DNA of 64,000 bases from Bradyrhizobium aeschynomenes (GCF_013178945.1 NZ_JABFDM010000001.1:744001-808000); one strand, 5' to 3'; shown: positions 15,249-25,092, counted from the first letter of the stretch. Numbers and translations: made by a program. The notes: generated by a model not told the origin, from the letters alone.

Positions 15249-17666
15249 TCAGTCGCCGGCCTGCACCGGCGTCGTCCCGCCTGCGCTGTTTTGCCAGACC
15301 CAGTCGCGGATCTCCGGCATGTCCTCGCCATGCGCGCGGATGTAGCGCGCATGCGCGATCAGCGCGTCGCGGAACTTTTGCTTCACGGCGGCCGCCGACA
15401 CGCTGAGGCCCGGCACACGCTCGATCGCCTCGATGGCGAGGTGGAAGCGGTCGAGCTCGTTGAGCACGACCATGTCGAACGGCGTCGTCGTGGTGCCTTC
15501 CTCGATGAAGCCGCGCACATGCATGCCGGCATGGTTGGTGCGGCTGTAGGTGAGGCGATGGATCAGATAGGGATAGCCGTGATAGGCGAAGATCACAGGC
15601 TTGTCTGTCGTGAACAGGCTGTCGAAGTCGCGATCGCTGAGGCCATGCGGATGCTCTTTCGCGGGCTGCAAGGTCATCAGGTCGACGACGTTGACGACGC
15701 GGATCTTCAGCTCAGGCAATTCCTTGCGCAGCAGAGTGACGGCTGCGAGCGTCTCCAGCGTGGGGACATCGCCGGCGCAGGCCATCACCACGTCCGGCTC
15801 CGCATCGGCCGGCCCGGTGCCGGCCCATGACCAGATGCCGATGCCGGCGTCGCAATGCGTCGCCGCGTCCGTCATCGACAACCATTGCGGCGCAGGCTGC
15901 TTGCCGGCGACGATGACGTTGATGCGGTCGTAGGTGCGCAGGCAATGGTCGGCGATCCACAGCAGCGTGTTGGCGTCCGGGGGCAGGTAGATGCGGACGA
16001 TGTCGGCCTTCTTGTTGGCCACGAGATCGACGAAGCCGGGATCCTGATGGCTGAAGCCATTATGGTCCTGCCGCCAGACATGCGATGTCAGCAGATAATT
16101 GAGCGACGCGATCGAGCGACGCCATGGCAGCTCGCGCGCGACCTTCAGCCATTTGGCATGCTGGTTGAACATGGAATCCACGATGTGGATGAAGGCTTCG
16201 TAGCAGGAGAAGAATCCATGGCGGCCGGTGAGCAGATAGCCTTCCAGCCAGCCCTGGCAGAGATGCTCGCTCAAAACCTCCATGACGCGGCCATCCTGGG
16301 CGAGATGGACGTCATAGGGCTCGATGCCTTCCATCCAGACGCGCTCGGTGACGTCGAACACGGCGTCGAGCCGGTTCGAGGCGGTCTCGTCCGGGCCCAT
16401 GATGCGGAAGTTTCGCGTGGCCTCGTTCAACGTGAACACCTCGCGCAGGAACTTGCCGAGCTCTCGCGTTGCCTCGGCGATGGTCTCGCCGGGTGAGCGA
16501 ATGTCGACCGCGAAGGCGCGATAGTCGGGCAGCTTCAGCTCGCGCTTGAGAAGGCCGCCATTGGCATGCGGGTTGGCGCCCATGCGCCGCGCGCCCTTCG
16601 GCGCCAGCGCCTGCAGCTCCGGCGCCAGATGGCCGGTCGCGTCGAACAGCGTCTCGGGCTGGTAGCTCTTCATCCATGCTTCGAGCAAAGCGAGATGCTG
16701 CGGATTGCGGCGGGGATTGCCGATCGGCACCTGATGGGCGCGCCAGAACCCTTCGACCTTGAGTCCGTCAACCTCCTTCGGCCCGGTCCAGCCCTTCGGG
16801 CTGCGCAACACGATCATCGGCCAGCGCGGGCGATGGATCACGGCACCCGGCTGGCGGGCATTCTGCTGGATCGAGCGGATGCTCGCGAGCGCGACGTCGA
16901 GCGCATCCGCCATCTGCCGGTGCATTGCCTGGGGCTCGTCGCCCTCGACGAACAGCGGCGCGTAGCCGTAGCCCTCGAACAGGGACCTGATCTCGGGATC
17001 GGCCATGCGGCCCAGCACGGTGGGATTGGCGATCTTGTAGCCGTTGAGATGCAGGATCGGCAGCACCGCGCCGTCATGCGCCGGGTTTAGGAACTTGTTC
17101 GAGTGCCACGACGCGGCGAGCGGTCCCGTCTCGGCCTCGCCGTCGCCGACGACGCAGGCCACGATCAGGTCCGGATTGTCGAGCGCCGCGCCATAGGCAT
17201 GCACCAGCGCGTAGCCGAGCTCGCCGCCTTCATGGATCGACCCCGGCGTCTCCGGTGCCGCATGGCTCGGAATGCCGCCGGGAAAGGAGAACTGCCGGAA
17301 CAGCTTGCGCAGTCCGTCCGCATCGCGTGTGATGTCGGGATAGATCTCGCTGTAGCTGCCCTCGAGATAGGTGTTGGCGACCATGCCCGGGCCGCCATGG
17401 CCGGGGCCGCAGACATAGATCACGTTGAGATCCTGCGCGGCGATGGCGCGGTTGAGATGGGCGTAGATGAAGTTCAGCCCTGGCGTCGTGCCCCAATGGC
17501 CGAGCAGGCGCGGCTTGATGTGCTCCGGCTTCAGCGGCTCGCGCAGCAGCGGGTTGTCGAGCAGGTAGATCTGGCCGACCGAGAGGTAGTTCGCCGCGCG
17601 CCAGTAGCGGTCGAGCAGATCGAGATCGTCGGCGGGAAGGGGCGGTTGGGGAGAACTGATCTGCAT
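15249..17666 (-). CDS. xfp: xylulose-5-phosphate/fructose-6-phosphate phosphoketolase
   Basis: An 805-residue thiamine-diphosphate enzyme of full family length that splits xylulose 5-phosphate (and possibly fructose 6-phosphate) with phosphate to acetyl phosphate and an aldose phosphate. Clear signatures are [18 protein letters not shown] near residue 55, [24 protein letters not shown] and the TPP-binding segment [20 protein letters not shown]-terminal transketolase-like motifs include [17 protein letters not shown]. No acetate kinase or phosphotransacetylase gene is adjacent, so it is probably monocistronic. A 7-base inverted repeat lies about 65 bases upstream of its start. Confidence 0.95.
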   Translation of the reverse strand: MQISSPQPPLPADDLDLLDRYWRAANYLSVGQIYLLDNPLLREPLKPEHIKPRLLGHWGTTPGLNFIYAHLNRAIAAQDLNVIYVCGPGHGGPGMVANTYLEGSYSEIYPDITRDADGLRKLFRQFSFPGGIPSHAAPETPGSIHEGGELGYALVHAYGAALDNPDLIVACVVGDGEAETGPLAASWHSNKFLNPAHDGAVLPILHLNGYKIANPTVLGRMADPEIRSLFEGYGYAPLFVEGDEPQAMHRQMADALDVALASIRSIQQNARQPGAVIHRPRWPMIVLRSPKGWTGPKEVDGLKVEGFWRAHQVPIGNPRRNPQHLALLEAWMKSYQPETLFDATGHLAPELQALAPKGARRMGANPHANGGLLKRELKLPDYRAFAVDIRSPGETIAEATRELGKFLREVFTLNEATRNFRIMGPDETASNRLDAVFDVTERVWMEGIEPYDVHLAQDGRVMEVLSEHLCQGWLEGYLLTGRHGFFSCYEAFIHIVDSMFNQHAKWLKVARELPWRRSIASLNYLLTSHVWRQDHNGFSHQDPGFVDLVANKKADIVRIYLPPDANTLLWIADHCLRTYDRINVIVAGKQPAPQWLSMTDAATHCDAGIGIWSWAGTGPADAEPDVVMACAGDVPTLETLAAVTLLRKELPELKIRVVNVVDLMTLQPAKEHPHGLSDRDFDSLFTTDKPVIFAYHGYPYLIHRLTYSRTNHAGMHVRGFIEEGTTTTPFDMVVLNELDRFHLAIEAIERVPGLSVSAAAVKQKFRDALIAHARYIRAHGEDMPEIRDWVWQNSAGGTTPVQAGD

Positions 17667-17728
17667 GGGACCTCGCTTGCCGTCCGTTTCGCGCTGCGGG
17701 AGATTACATCAGAGTAGCGCAGCACCAT

Positions 17729-17760
17729 CCCGTTCCAGCGTGGTCATAGGATAGAACGGG
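17729..17760. promoter_or_regulatory. inverted repeat in the divergent xfp/radical SAM intergenic region
   Basis: CCCGTTC (17729-17735) and GAACGGG (17754-17760) form a 7-base inverted repeat with an 18-base spacer, 63 bases upstream of the xfp start. It could be an operator for xfp or a small hairpin; nothing decides between them. Confidence 0.35.
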
Positions 17761-17817
17761 AATGTGATGGCTGGCCGTGCGACGGCTCAGAACCGTCATG
17801 GGCCTCCGTTCCATTTT

Positions 17818-17832
17818 GTTCTTGTAATGTTC
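17818..17832 (+). promoter_or_regulatory. alphaproteobacterial LexA (SOS) box
   Basis: GTTCTTGTAATGTTC matches the direct-repeat GTTC-N7-GTTC operator recognised by LexA in alphaproteobacteria, and is flanked by the usual T-rich sequence. It lies 23 bases upstream of the radical SAM gene start at 17856. It predicts damage-inducible expression of that gene. Confidence 0.65.
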
Positions 17833-17855
17833 TATCTTTGTGCTATGTCTTGGCC

Positions 17856-19034
17856 ATGAGCCGAGCATCTTCACATGCCCTCAAGCGCCCGCCGGTCCCG
17901 GTGCCCTCCGAGCCGGCGGGCGCGCCTTCTACTGGTCCTGACAAGGACTTTCCCGAACTCGCGGTCGCCATTGAACGGGGCCGGCGCCGCGGCCGGGGTG
18001 CGCAATCCAATGCGAGCGGCCGCTACGAGGCGGAGGCCCGTGTTGTCTTTGACGATGGCTGGCAGAGCCTCGAGGAGCTGCCGCCGTTCAAGACGACGGT
18101 CGCGACCGACACCTCGCGCAAGGTCATCACGCGCAACGAGTCGCCCGATATCGGCTTTGACCGCTCGATCAATCCGTATCGGGGCTGCGAGCACGGCTGC
18201 GTCTATTGTTTCGCGCGGCCGACGCATGCCTTCCTCGGCCTGTCACCGGGGCTCGACTTCGAATCCAAGCTGTTCGTCAAGCCGGACGCGCCCGCGCTGC
18301 TCGAGAAGGAGCTCGCGGCGAGCGGCTATGAGCCGCGAATGATCGCGATCGGAACCAACACCGATCCCTACCAGCCGATCGAGCGTGAGCGGAAGATCAT
18401 GCGCGGCATCCTCGAGGTGCTGGAAAAGGTTGGCCATCCCGTCGGAATCGTCACCAAGTCGGCGCTGGTGATGCGTGATGCCGACATTCTGGCGCGGATG
18501 GCCAAGAAGAACCTGGCGAAGGTCGCGATTTCAGTGACAACGCTGGATCCGAAGCTGGCCCGCACCATGGAGCCGCGGGCGTCGACGCCATCGAAGCGGC
18601 TGGAGGCGCTGCAGGCGCTCTCCAAGGCGGGCATTCCGACAACCGTGATGGTGGCGCCGGTGATTCCGGCACTGAACGACAGCGAGATCGAGCGCATCCT
18701 CGATGCCGCCGCCCATGCCGGCGTCAAGGAAGCGGCCTACGTGCTGCTGCGGCTGCCGCTGGAGGTGCGCGACCTGTTCCGCGAATGGCTGCTCGAACAT
18801 TACCCCGATCGCTATCGCCACGTCTTCACCCTGATCCGTGACATGCGCGGCGGCCGCGATTACGACTCGCAATGGGGCACGCGGATGAAGGGGACAGGTC
18901 CTATGGCCTGGATGATCGGCCGCCGCTTCGAGATCGCCTGCGAGAAGCTCGGCCTGAACAAGCGGCGGACCAAGCTGACGACGGATCATTTCGTGCGGCC
19001 GAAGGGCGGCGGGCAGCAGCTCAGCCTGTTTTGA
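17856..19034 (+). CDS. PA0069-family radical SAM protein (SplB-like)
   Basis: A 392-residue radical S-adenosylmethionine protein. The cluster motif is CEHGCVYC (Cys-x3-Cys-x2-Cys) after INPYRG, followed by ARPTHAFLGLSPGLDFESKL, the hallmark of this family, which is distantly related to spore photoproduct lyase. IAIGTNTDPYQPIER and MEPRASTPSKRLEAL are further conserved blocks. The biochemical reaction of the family is not established to my knowledge. A LexA-type box sits directly upstream, linking it to the DNA-damage response and fitting a lyase-like repair role. I used ATG 17856; a TTG at 17838 is also in frame but lies too close to the LexA box for a ribosome-binding site. Confidence 0.88.
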   Translation: MSRASSHALKRPPVPVPSEPAGAPSTGPDKDFPELAVAIERGRRRGRGAQSNASGRYEAEARVVFDDGWQSLEELPPFKTTVATDTSRKVITRNESPDIGFDRSINPYRGCEHGCVYCFARPTHAFLGLSPGLDFESKLFVKPDAPALLEKELAASGYEPRMIAIGTNTDPYQPIERERKIMRGILEVLEKVGHPVGIVTKSALVMRDADILARMAKKNLAKVAISVTTLDPKLARTMEPRASTPSKRLEALQALSKAGIPTTVMVAPVIPALNDSEIERILDAAAHAGVKEAAYVLLRLPLEVRDLFREWLLEHYPDRYRHVFTLIRDMRGGRDYDSQWGTRMKGTGPMAWMIGRRFEIACEKLGLNKRRTKLTTDHFVRPKGGGQQLSLF

Positions 19035-19052
19035 AGGATGAGAGAGGGCGTC

Positions 19053-19532
19053 ATGGGTGCCGAGGTCGTGGTTCCGCGATTCACGGTTGTCACGCTCGGC
19101 GTCTCCGAGATGCGGCGGAGCATCGCGTTCTATGCCTCCCTCGGCTTCGTTCGGAAGTTTCAGGCGACCGGCGAGGCCGTGGCGTTTTTCGAGACCGGAG
19201 CAACCGTTCTGGCGCTGTATCCGTGGCACACGCTGGCACAAGAAGCCGGTGTGCCGGAGGAACCTCGTCCGCGGGCGTTCCGCGGTGTGACGCTCGCCTG
19301 GAACTGCCGCTCCGAGGCTGAGGTCGATGCAGCCCTGGCCGCGGCGGTCGAGAAGGGAGCCACGCTGCTGAAGCCGGCCCATCCGACCCACTATGGTGGC
19401 TATTGCGGCTATTTCGCCGATCCGGACGGCCATGTCTGGGAGGCAGTGGTGGCGCCGGGGATCGAGGTCGGTGACGACGGTCGGGTGCGTCTGCCGGAGG
19501 AGACCAGGGCCGCGGTCCCACGTTGCGAATAG
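19053..19532 (+). CDS. VOC-superfamily (glyoxalase/bleomycin-resistance-like) protein
   Basis: A 159-residue single vicinal-oxygen-chelate unit pair. It begins with the beta strand RFTVVTLGVSEMRRSIAFYASLGF, followed by AVAFFETGATVLALYPW, and ends with the second half GGYCGYFADPDGHVWEAVVAP. The conserved metal-binding pattern DPDGHVWE is present; the N-terminal metal ligand position is less clear. Possible roles include isomerase, dioxygenase or drug-binding function; the substrate is unknown. ATG 19053 has GAGGG just upstream; an in-frame ATG at 19038 is an alternative. It follows the radical SAM gene by 18 bases and may be co-transcribed, which would place it under the same LexA box. Confidence 0.8.
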   Translation: MGAEVVVPRFTVVTLGVSEMRRSIAFYASLGFVRKFQATGEAVAFFETGATVLALYPWHTLAQEAGVPEEPRPRAFRGVTLAWNCRSEAEVDAALAAAVEKGATLLKPAHPTHYGGYCGYFADPDGHVWEAVVAPGIEVGDDGRVRLPEETRAAVPRCE

Positions 19533-19583
19533 CGGGGAATTGAGAGAGGTTGCGGGTTGCGCGGCTGCGTCCCGGTCCGCACC

Positions 19584-20480
19584 ATGCCGGCCATGATTCG
19601 GGACCAAGCGAACAAGCCGGGCAGGGTGAAGGCCGCCAGTGGTGCGGCCAAGAGCGGCGCTGCAAAGGCTGGCGTTACGAAGGCTGGCGCTGCGAAGAGC
19701 GGCACGGCGAAGGGGGCGGCCAAGCTCGGCTCTGCAAAGGAGGCCGGCAAGGCTGGCGGCAGGCTCGGCAAGGGTGTCATAGCGGTAGCGCCGCCGAGTT
19801 TCCGGCGCGAGCGTGCTCTGCTGAAGCAAGGCATCTGGCCGGTCGCCGGCTGCGACGAGGCCGGCCGCGGTCCGCTCGCGGGCCCGGTGGTGGCGGCGGC
19901 GGTGATTCTCGATCCCGACCGCATTCCGAAGGGGCTCGACGATTCGAAGCGGCTGAGTGCAGAGCAGCGCGAGGCGCTGTTCGACAAGATCTGCAAGACC
20001 TCCGCCTTCGCCGTGGCGGTCGCCTCGCCGGCGCGAATCGATCGCGACAACATCCTGCGGGCGTCGCTGTGGGCGCTCGCGCGGGCGGTGAAGGCGCTGC
20101 CGGAGGCGCCCAGGCACGTGTTCGTCGACGGTCGTGACCGCATCGATGTCGATTGCGGCTGCGAGGCCGTGATCGGCGGTGACGGGCTGGTCATGTCGAT
20201 CGCGGCGGCTTCGATCGTCGCCAAGGTGACGCGGGACCGGCTGATGTGCGCGCTGGCGCAGGACTGCCCGGGCTATGGCTTCGAGCAGCACAAGGGCTAC
20301 GGCGTGCCCGAGCATCTGGCGGCACTCGACCGCCTCGGCCCTTCAGTGCATCACCGCAGCCTGTTCGCCCCGGTCGTGGCGGCCCGGCGCAAGCATCAGC
20401 CTTGGACCGAGGTGCCGGAGCCGGATCTCTTCGCCGAGGTGAGCGTGGTGACGTCCACCGAAATCTCGCTCGAGGCCTGA
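19584..20480 (+). CDS. rnhB: ribonuclease HII with Lys/Ala-rich N-terminal tail
   Basis: A 298-residue enzyme that removes ribonucleotides from DNA-RNA hybrids. The catalytic core starts near residue 80: [14 protein letters not shown] carries two active-site acids, [13 protein letters not shown] follows, then [12 protein letters not shown] and the C-terminal [17 protein letters not shown] and [10 protein letters not shown]. Before the core is a repetitive 60-residue tail made of [14 protein letters not shown] units, rich in Lys, Ala and Gly, unlike the compact enzyme of most bacteria. The tail is encoded by degenerate repeats and could bind nucleic acid. Alternative starts are TTG 19557 and ATG 19593. 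It lies 51 bases after the VOC gene on the same strand. Confidence 0.9.
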   Translation: MPAMIRDQANKPGRVKAASGAAKSGAAKAGVTKAGAAKSGTAKGAAKLGSAKEAGKAGGRLGKGVIAVAPPSFRRERALLKQGIWPVAGCDEAGRGPLAGPVVAAAVILDPDRIPKGLDDSKRLSAEQREALFDKICKTSAFAVAVASPARIDRDNILRASLWALARAVKALPEAPRHVFVDGRDRIDVDCGCEAVIGGDGLVMSIAAASIVAKVTRDRLMCALAQDCPGYGFEQHKGYGVPEHLAALDRLGPSVHHRSLFAPVVAARRKHQPWTEVPEPDLFAEVSVVTSTEISLEA

Positions 20481-20685
20481 TGCCGGTTGCCTCGATGGCG
20501 CCGCGGTCTTAATAGCTTTAGTCAGCCAACCAGCACGACGTGTCACTCCTCGCAGCGGGGCGGTCTTGTGGGCCTCGATCATGCGGTATTGATTGCGGGC
20601 GCCGGACACCGCGGTTGCGGATGAGGAACGGTCCTGCCGGCCTCCTCGACGTCCTCAGCGATCCAGCTAAGCGATCCAGCCGTTC

Positions 20686-22194
20686 ATGCGTTTCACGTCA
20701 CTGGTTGTCGAACTGATCCGCGCCAGGCCACGGCTGGTCGTCGTCATCGTGGTGCTGTGCCAGGCCTTGATGTGGCTCGGCACAGCCGTGCTGTTCTATC
20801 GCAGCCCGCCCGGCCAGCTCGCCACCGCCATCGCGTTCGGACGTGAGTACCAGGTCGGCACCGACCTCGGGCCACCGCTGTCGTTCTGGCTTGCGGACAT
20901 CGCCTACCGCGTCGCCGGTAACCATCTATTCGGCGTCTATGTGCTGGCGGTGCTGTGCTCGGCCCTCAGTATGTGGGTGATCTACCTCCTGGCGCGGACG
21001 ATCGTCGGTGGCCAGCAGGCGGTGCTCGCGGTGCTGCTGACGATGACGATCACCGCCTTCGGCGCGCCGACCCTCGAATTCGGTCCCGAGGTGCTGGCGC
21101 GACCGCTGTGGGCGCTGTTGCTGCTGCACAGTTGGCGCGTCCTCGGCCAGGGCCGGCGCAATGCCTGGTTCGCCTGGTCGATCGAGGCCGGCCTGTTGCT
21201 GCTGACCACGCCGGCCGCCGCCGGCCTGCTGCTTCTGCTCGCCGGCTTCGTGGTGTCGACGGCGCAGGGCCGCCGCGTGCTGCGCTCGTTCGATCCGCTG
21301 TTCGCAGTGCTCGTCGTGCTGGCGCTGGCGCTGCCCTACCTCATTTTCGTGCTGCGCTCCGACAGTGTCGGGCTGCCCGCACTGCCCATGCTTGCTGAGC
21401 TTTCGACGCGAGGCTGGCATTGGCTCGCCTTGGCGGGGGGGATCCTGCTGGCGCTCTCGGCCGTCGTGCTGCTCGTGCTGCTCGATGCCAGCTGGATCAA
21501 CCGCAGCGAGACCGACGCCCCGATCATCTATCGTCGCGCCGTTCCGCCGCTCGCACGCGACTTTGTCTATTGCTTCGCGATCGCGCCAGCCTTGGCGGGT
21601 AGCCTGATCTCGGGTCTGTTCGGCCTGCCGACCGTGTTCGGCGGGACCGCAGTCACCTTGAGCATGGTCGGCCTCGCATTGGTGGTGGCATCGGGCGACC
21701 TGATCTATCTGCGCCGGCAGCGGCTGCTGCGCATGGTCTGGGCAGCCGCGGTTGCGGCACCGGCCGTCCTCGTTGCGGGCAGCGCCGTGGTCTTGCCCTT
21801 GGTCGGCGACCGCGAGGTCGCGACGGCGATGCCGGCTCGCGACATCTCCCGCTTCTTCGTCGAGAGTTTCGAGCGCCGCACCAACCAGCGGCTGCAGGCG
21901 GTCGCCGGCGATCCGCAACTCGCCAGCCTCGTTGCGCTTGGCCGCCGCCGCGCGCATCTGTTCCTCGATGCCACGCCGCAGCGGACGCCGTGGATCACGG
22001 CGGCGACGTTCGCCGAGAACGGCGGCATCGTGGTCTGGCGCGCTTCGGACACGGCCGGCACGCCGCCGCCGGAGCTGGTCCAGCGTTTCCCCGGCCTCGT
22101 GCCGGAGGTGCCGCGCAGCTTCGACTGGCTGATCAACGGCCGCCAGCCGGTGCTGCGCATCGGCTGGGCGATCGTTCGGCCGAAGGGAACGTAG
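20686..22194 (+). CDS. GT39-like integral membrane glycosyltransferase
   Basis: A 502-residue polytopic inner-membrane protein with about ten to twelve hydrophobic helices (for example LVVVIVVLCQALMWLGTAVL, VLAVLLTMTITAFG, FAVLVVLALALPYLIFVL). The organisation resembles dolichyl-phosphate-mannose/ArnT-type glycosyltransferases (family 39), which transfer sugars from polyprenyl phosphate donors. The first loop after helix 1 contains EYQVGTDLGPPLSFWLADIAYRV, where this family normally has catalytic acidic residues. The C-terminal 130 residues form a soluble periplasmic-like domain. The acceptor is unknown. It stands alone between rnhB and the convergent UDG gene, with a palindromic repeat after its stop. 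Confidence 0.75.
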   Translation: MRFTSLVVELIRARPRLVVVIVVLCQALMWLGTAVLFYRSPPGQLATAIAFGREYQVGTDLGPPLSFWLADIAYRVAGNHLFGVYVLAVLCSALSMWVIYLLARTIVGGQQAVLAVLLTMTITAFGAPTLEFGPEVLARPLWALLLLHSWRVLGQGRRNAWFAWSIEAGLLLLTTPAAAGLLLLLAGFVVSTAQGRRVLRSFDPLFAVLVVLALALPYLIFVLRSDSVGLPALPMLAELSTRGWHWLALAGGILLALSAVVLLVLLDASWINRSETDAPIIYRRAVPPLARDFVYCFAIAPALAGSLISGLFGLPTVFGGTAVTLSMVGLALVVASGDLIYLRRQRLLRMVWAAAVAAPAVLVAGSAVVLPLVGDREVATAMPARDISRFFVESFERRTNQRLQAVAGDPQLASLVALGRRRAHLFLDATPQRTPWITAATFAENGGIVVWRASDTAGTPPPELVQRFPGLVPEVPRSFDWLINGRQPVLRIGWAIVRPKGT

Positions 22195-22210
22195 CGCTAT
22201 CTGCGAACAC

Positions 22211-22293
22211 CGTCATTGCGAGGAGCACTTGCGACGAAGCAATCCAGAGTCCCGCCCACGCCCCTGGATTGCTTCGCTTCGCTCGCAATGACG
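22211..22293. repeat. intergenic palindromic repeat, family A copy 1
   Basis: The ends CGTCATTGCGA (22211) and TCGCAATGACG (ending 22293) are perfectly inverted. An inner pair, GAAGCAATCCAG with CTGGATTGCTTC, is also perfect, giving a long interrupted hairpin between two convergent genes. A second copy is at 35664-35756. The position suggests it could also act as a bidirectional terminator, but there is no T-run. Confidence 0.9.
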
Positions 22294-22309
22294 TGGAGAG
22301 GGCGGGGGC

Positions 22310-23131
22310 TTACACCGCCAGCACCGTCGCGATCGCGCGCAGATCCTGCCAGGATAGCCGCTTGTAGGAAGGGGAGCGCAGCAGATAAGCCGGGTGGAAG
22401 GTGGCGATCGCACGGATGGTGCGCTTGCCGGTATCGTAGTCGCGCCATTTGCCGCGCACGCGCATGATGCCCTCGGTGGTGCCGAGCAGCGCCTGGGTCG
22501 ACGGATTGCCGAGCGTCACCAGCACGTCGGGATCGACCAGCTCGATCTGGCGACGGATGAAGGGCAGGCAGATCTGGGTCTCCTGCGGCGTCGGCGTGCG
22601 GTTGCCCGGCGGCCGCCACGGGATGACGTTGGCGATGTAGACCTTGCTGCGGTCGAGCCCGATGGCGCCGATCATGCGGTCGAGCAGCTTGCCGGAGCGG
22701 CCGACGAACGGCAGCCCCTCGATGTCCTCGTCGCGACCCGGCGCCTCGCCGACCAGCATGATGCGCGCCTGCGGGTTGCCGTCGGCGAACACCAGCCGCG
22801 TTGCGGTCTGCTTCAGCGCGCAGCCGTCGAATTTCTCGAGCAGGTCGCGCAGTGCCTCCAGGGTCGGGGCCGTCAGGGCCGCCTCGCGGGCCGAAGCGAT
22901 CGCGGCGTCCGGCGGAGGCGGCGGTTCGCCGCGCGGCGGAACGATCGCAGGTCCCCCGGGCTTTCCGATCTGCGATGCCGCTGCACGCGCGGCGGGTGCC
23001 GCGGCCGAAGGGATGGGCTCGGGCTCGACCAGCCGGTTGATCGGCTCGTCGGCGAGCGCGCAATCGACCCCGGCCTCCAGATAGAAGGCGAGCAGCTGGC
23101 GGACGTCGGGGAGGGGCTCGGGGGTCATCAT
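22310..23131 (-). CDS. family-4-like uracil-DNA glycosylase with incomplete Fe-S ligand set
   Basis: A 273-residue repair enzyme expected to excise uracil from DNA. The catalytic core begins near residue 100. Motif A is GEAPGRDED, followed by [28 protein letters not shown], and motif B HPAYLLR at 246-252. In classic family-4 enzymes four Cys hold a 4Fe-4S cluster. Here only Cys104 and Cys188 occupy those positions; the first ligand is Phe101 and the third is Trp172, so a normal cluster is unlikely. A 95-residue Pro/Ala-rich N-terminal region precedes the core and contains one more Cys (24). It converges with the GT39-like gene and is divergent from the ETF-QO gene. Confidence 0.82.
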   Translation of the reverse strand: MMTPEPLPDVRQLLAFYLEAGVDCALADEPINRLVEPEPIPSAAAPAARAAASQIGKPGGPAIVPPRGEPPPPPDAAIASAREAALTAPTLEALRDLLEKFDGCALKQTATRLVFADGNPQARIMLVGEAPGRDEDIEGLPFVGRSGKLLDRMIGAIGLDRSKVYIANVIPWRPPGNRTPTPQETQICLPFIRRQIELVDPDVLVTLGNPSTQALLGTTEGIMRVRGKWRDYDTGKRTIRAIATFHPAYLLRSPSYKRLSWQDLRAIATVLAV

Positions 23132-23433
23132 GATCGATCGCGGGAGCAGTCTACGCTGCCTCGGCGCATGGCGGAATGCATTTACGTGGTTGTCCCGGCC
23201 CGAAAAATCGGAAACAAGAGCTTGGAATAACCCAAAAACGGGACGGAACGCCCTAGTGTTCCGGCGCCAGCCTTCGCTCTCCCCTCGGGATCAGCCTCAG
23301 CGACCGGCCGACGCCTTCAGGAACCCTAGTTAAGTCATTGTTGCTATTGCAGCTTGCGGGTTTGACCTTTGCATGCGCCAGGGGAATGCGAAGGCCGGAC
23401 CCACTGCACCAGCCGGGCCTGAGATCGAGAGAC
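23132..23433. other. 302-base divergent intergenic region
   Basis: No gene. It contains GGAAC at 23244 and GTTCC at 23257 as a small inverted repeat. Presumably it also holds the promoters of the UDG and ETF-QO genes; no clear -35/-10 pair could be assigned. The open frame that runs from 23338 into the ETF-QO gene lacks a conserved N-terminus before 23434. Confidence 0.4.
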
Positions 23434-25092
23434 ATGAGCACCGAAGAATTACCCGAGCGCGAATCCATGGAGTTCGACGTCGTCATCGTCGGCGCAGGTC
23501 CGTCGGGCCTGACCGCCGCGATCCGGCTGAAGCAGCTCAACGCCGATCTCAACATCGTCGTGGTCGAGAAGGGCTCCGAGGTCGGCGCGCACATCCTGTC
23601 GGGTGCCGTGATCGATCCGGCCGCGCTCGACAAGCTCATCCCGGACTGGCGCACGGATGACGATTGCCCGCTGAAGACGCAGGTGCAGGTCGACAAGTTC
23701 TTCTGGATGACCGAGAGCGGCGCGATTTCACTGCCGGCCTTCGCGATGCCGCCGCTGATGGACAATCACCACTGCTACATCGGCTCACTCGGCAATGTCT
23801 GCCGCTGGCTGTCGCGCAAGGCCGAGGCGCTGGGCGTCGAGATCTATCCGGGCTTCGCCGCGACCGAGGTGCTGTATGACGAGCAGGGCGCGGTGCGCGG
23901 CATCGCCACCGGCGACATGGGCATCGGCAAGGACGGCAAGCCGAAGGCTTCGTTCACGCGCGGCATGGAGCTGCTCGGCAAGTACACGTTGTTCGCGGAA
24001 GGTGCCCGAGGCAGCCTGTCCAAGCAGCTGATCGCGAAGTTCGCGCTGGACGCAAAGAGCGAGCCGGCGAAATTCGGCATCGGCCTCAAGGAAGTCTGGC
24101 AGATCGATCCCGCCAAGCATCAGAAGGGCCTGATCCAGCACTCGTTCGGCTGGCCGCTCGACATGAAAACCGGCGGCGGCTCGTTCCTGTATCACTATGA
24201 CGACAATCTCGTCGCGGTCGGCTTCGTCGTGCATCTGAACTACGACGATCCTTATCTGTCGCCGTTCGATGAATTCCAGCGCTTCAAGACGCACCCCTCG
24301 ATCCGCGGCGTATTCGAAGGCGGCAAGCGGCTCGCTTATGGCGCGCGCGCCATCACCGAAGGCGGCTATCAGTCCGTGCCGCGGCTGTCGTTCGCAGGCG
24401 GTGTGCTGATCGGCTGTGCGGCGGGCTTCGTCAACGTGCCGCGCATCAAGGGCGTGCACAATGCGATGGGCAGCGCGATGCTTGCGGCCGAGCACGTCAA
24501 TGCCGCGCTCGCTGCCGGCCGCGCCAATGACGAACTGGTCGAGTATGAGAACGCCTGGCGCTCTTCGCCGGTCGGCGAGGACCTGTTCAAGGTTCGCAAC
24601 GTCAAGCCGCTCTGGTCGAAGTTCGGCACCGTGCTCGGCGTCGTCCTCGGCGGCTTCGACATGTGGTGCAACACGCTCGGCTTCTCGCTGTTCGGCACCC
24701 AGTCGCACGCCAAGCCAGATCGTGCCACGCTCGATCCGGCCAAGGCGCATCAGCCGAAGCCTGCGATGAAGCCGGACGGCAAGCTGACCTTCGACCGGCT
24801 CTCCTCGGTGTTCCTGTCCAACACCAACCATGAGGAAGACCAGCCGGTGCATCTGAAGGTCGCCGACATGGCGCTGCAGAAGAGCTCCGAGCACGACATC
24901 TATGCCGGGCCTTCGAACCGCTATTGTCCAGCCGGCGTGTATGAGTGGGTCGAGGATGGCACGAGCCCGCGTTTCGTGATCAACGCGCAGAATTGCGTCC
25001 ACTGCAAGACCTGCGACGTCAAGGACCCCAATGGCAACATCACCTGGGTTCCTCCGGAGGGCGGCGGCGGACCGAACTACGAGGCGATGTAG
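23434..25092 (+). CDS. etfD: electron transfer flavoprotein-ubiquinone oxidoreductase
   Basis: A 552-residue peripheral inner-membrane enzyme that passes electrons from electron-transfer flavoprotein to ubiquinone during fatty-acid and amino-acid oxidation. An N-terminal FAD-binding Rossmann motif VVIVGAGPSGLTAAI (about residues 15-30) is followed by EVGAHILSGAVIDP. The C-terminal ferredoxin-like domain carries the 4Fe-4S ligands YCPAGVYEW and CVHCKTCDVKDP, ending GGGGPNYEAM, all diagnostic for ETF-QO. ATG 23434 gives the normal family length; an in-frame start at 23338 would add 32 unlikely residues. No etfAB genes are adjacent. It is followed by an independent TPR gene. Confidence 0.96.
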   Translation: MSTEELPERESMEFDVVIVGAGPSGLTAAIRLKQLNADLNIVVVEKGSEVGAHILSGAVIDPAALDKLIPDWRTDDDCPLKTQVQVDKFFWMTESGAISLPAFAMPPLMDNHHCYIGSLGNVCRWLSRKAEALGVEIYPGFAATEVLYDEQGAVRGIATGDMGIGKDGKPKASFTRGMELLGKYTLFAEGARGSLSKQLIAKFALDAKSEPAKFGIGLKEVWQIDPAKHQKGLIQHSFGWPLDMKTGGGSFLYHYDDNLVAVGFVVHLNYDDPYLSPFDEFQRFKTHPSIRGVFEGGKRLAYGARAITEGGYQSVPRLSFAGGVLIGCAAGFVNVPRIKGVHNAMGSAMLAAEHVNAALAAGRANDELVEYENAWRSSPVGEDLFKVRNVKPLWSKFGTVLGVVLGGFDMWCNTLGFSLFGTQSHAKPDRATLDPAKAHQPKPAMKPDGKLTFDRLSSVFLSNTNHEEDQPVHLKVADMALQKSSEHDIYAGPSNRYCPAGVYEWVEDGTSPRFVINAQNCVHCKTCDVKDPNGNITWVPPEGGGGPNYEAM

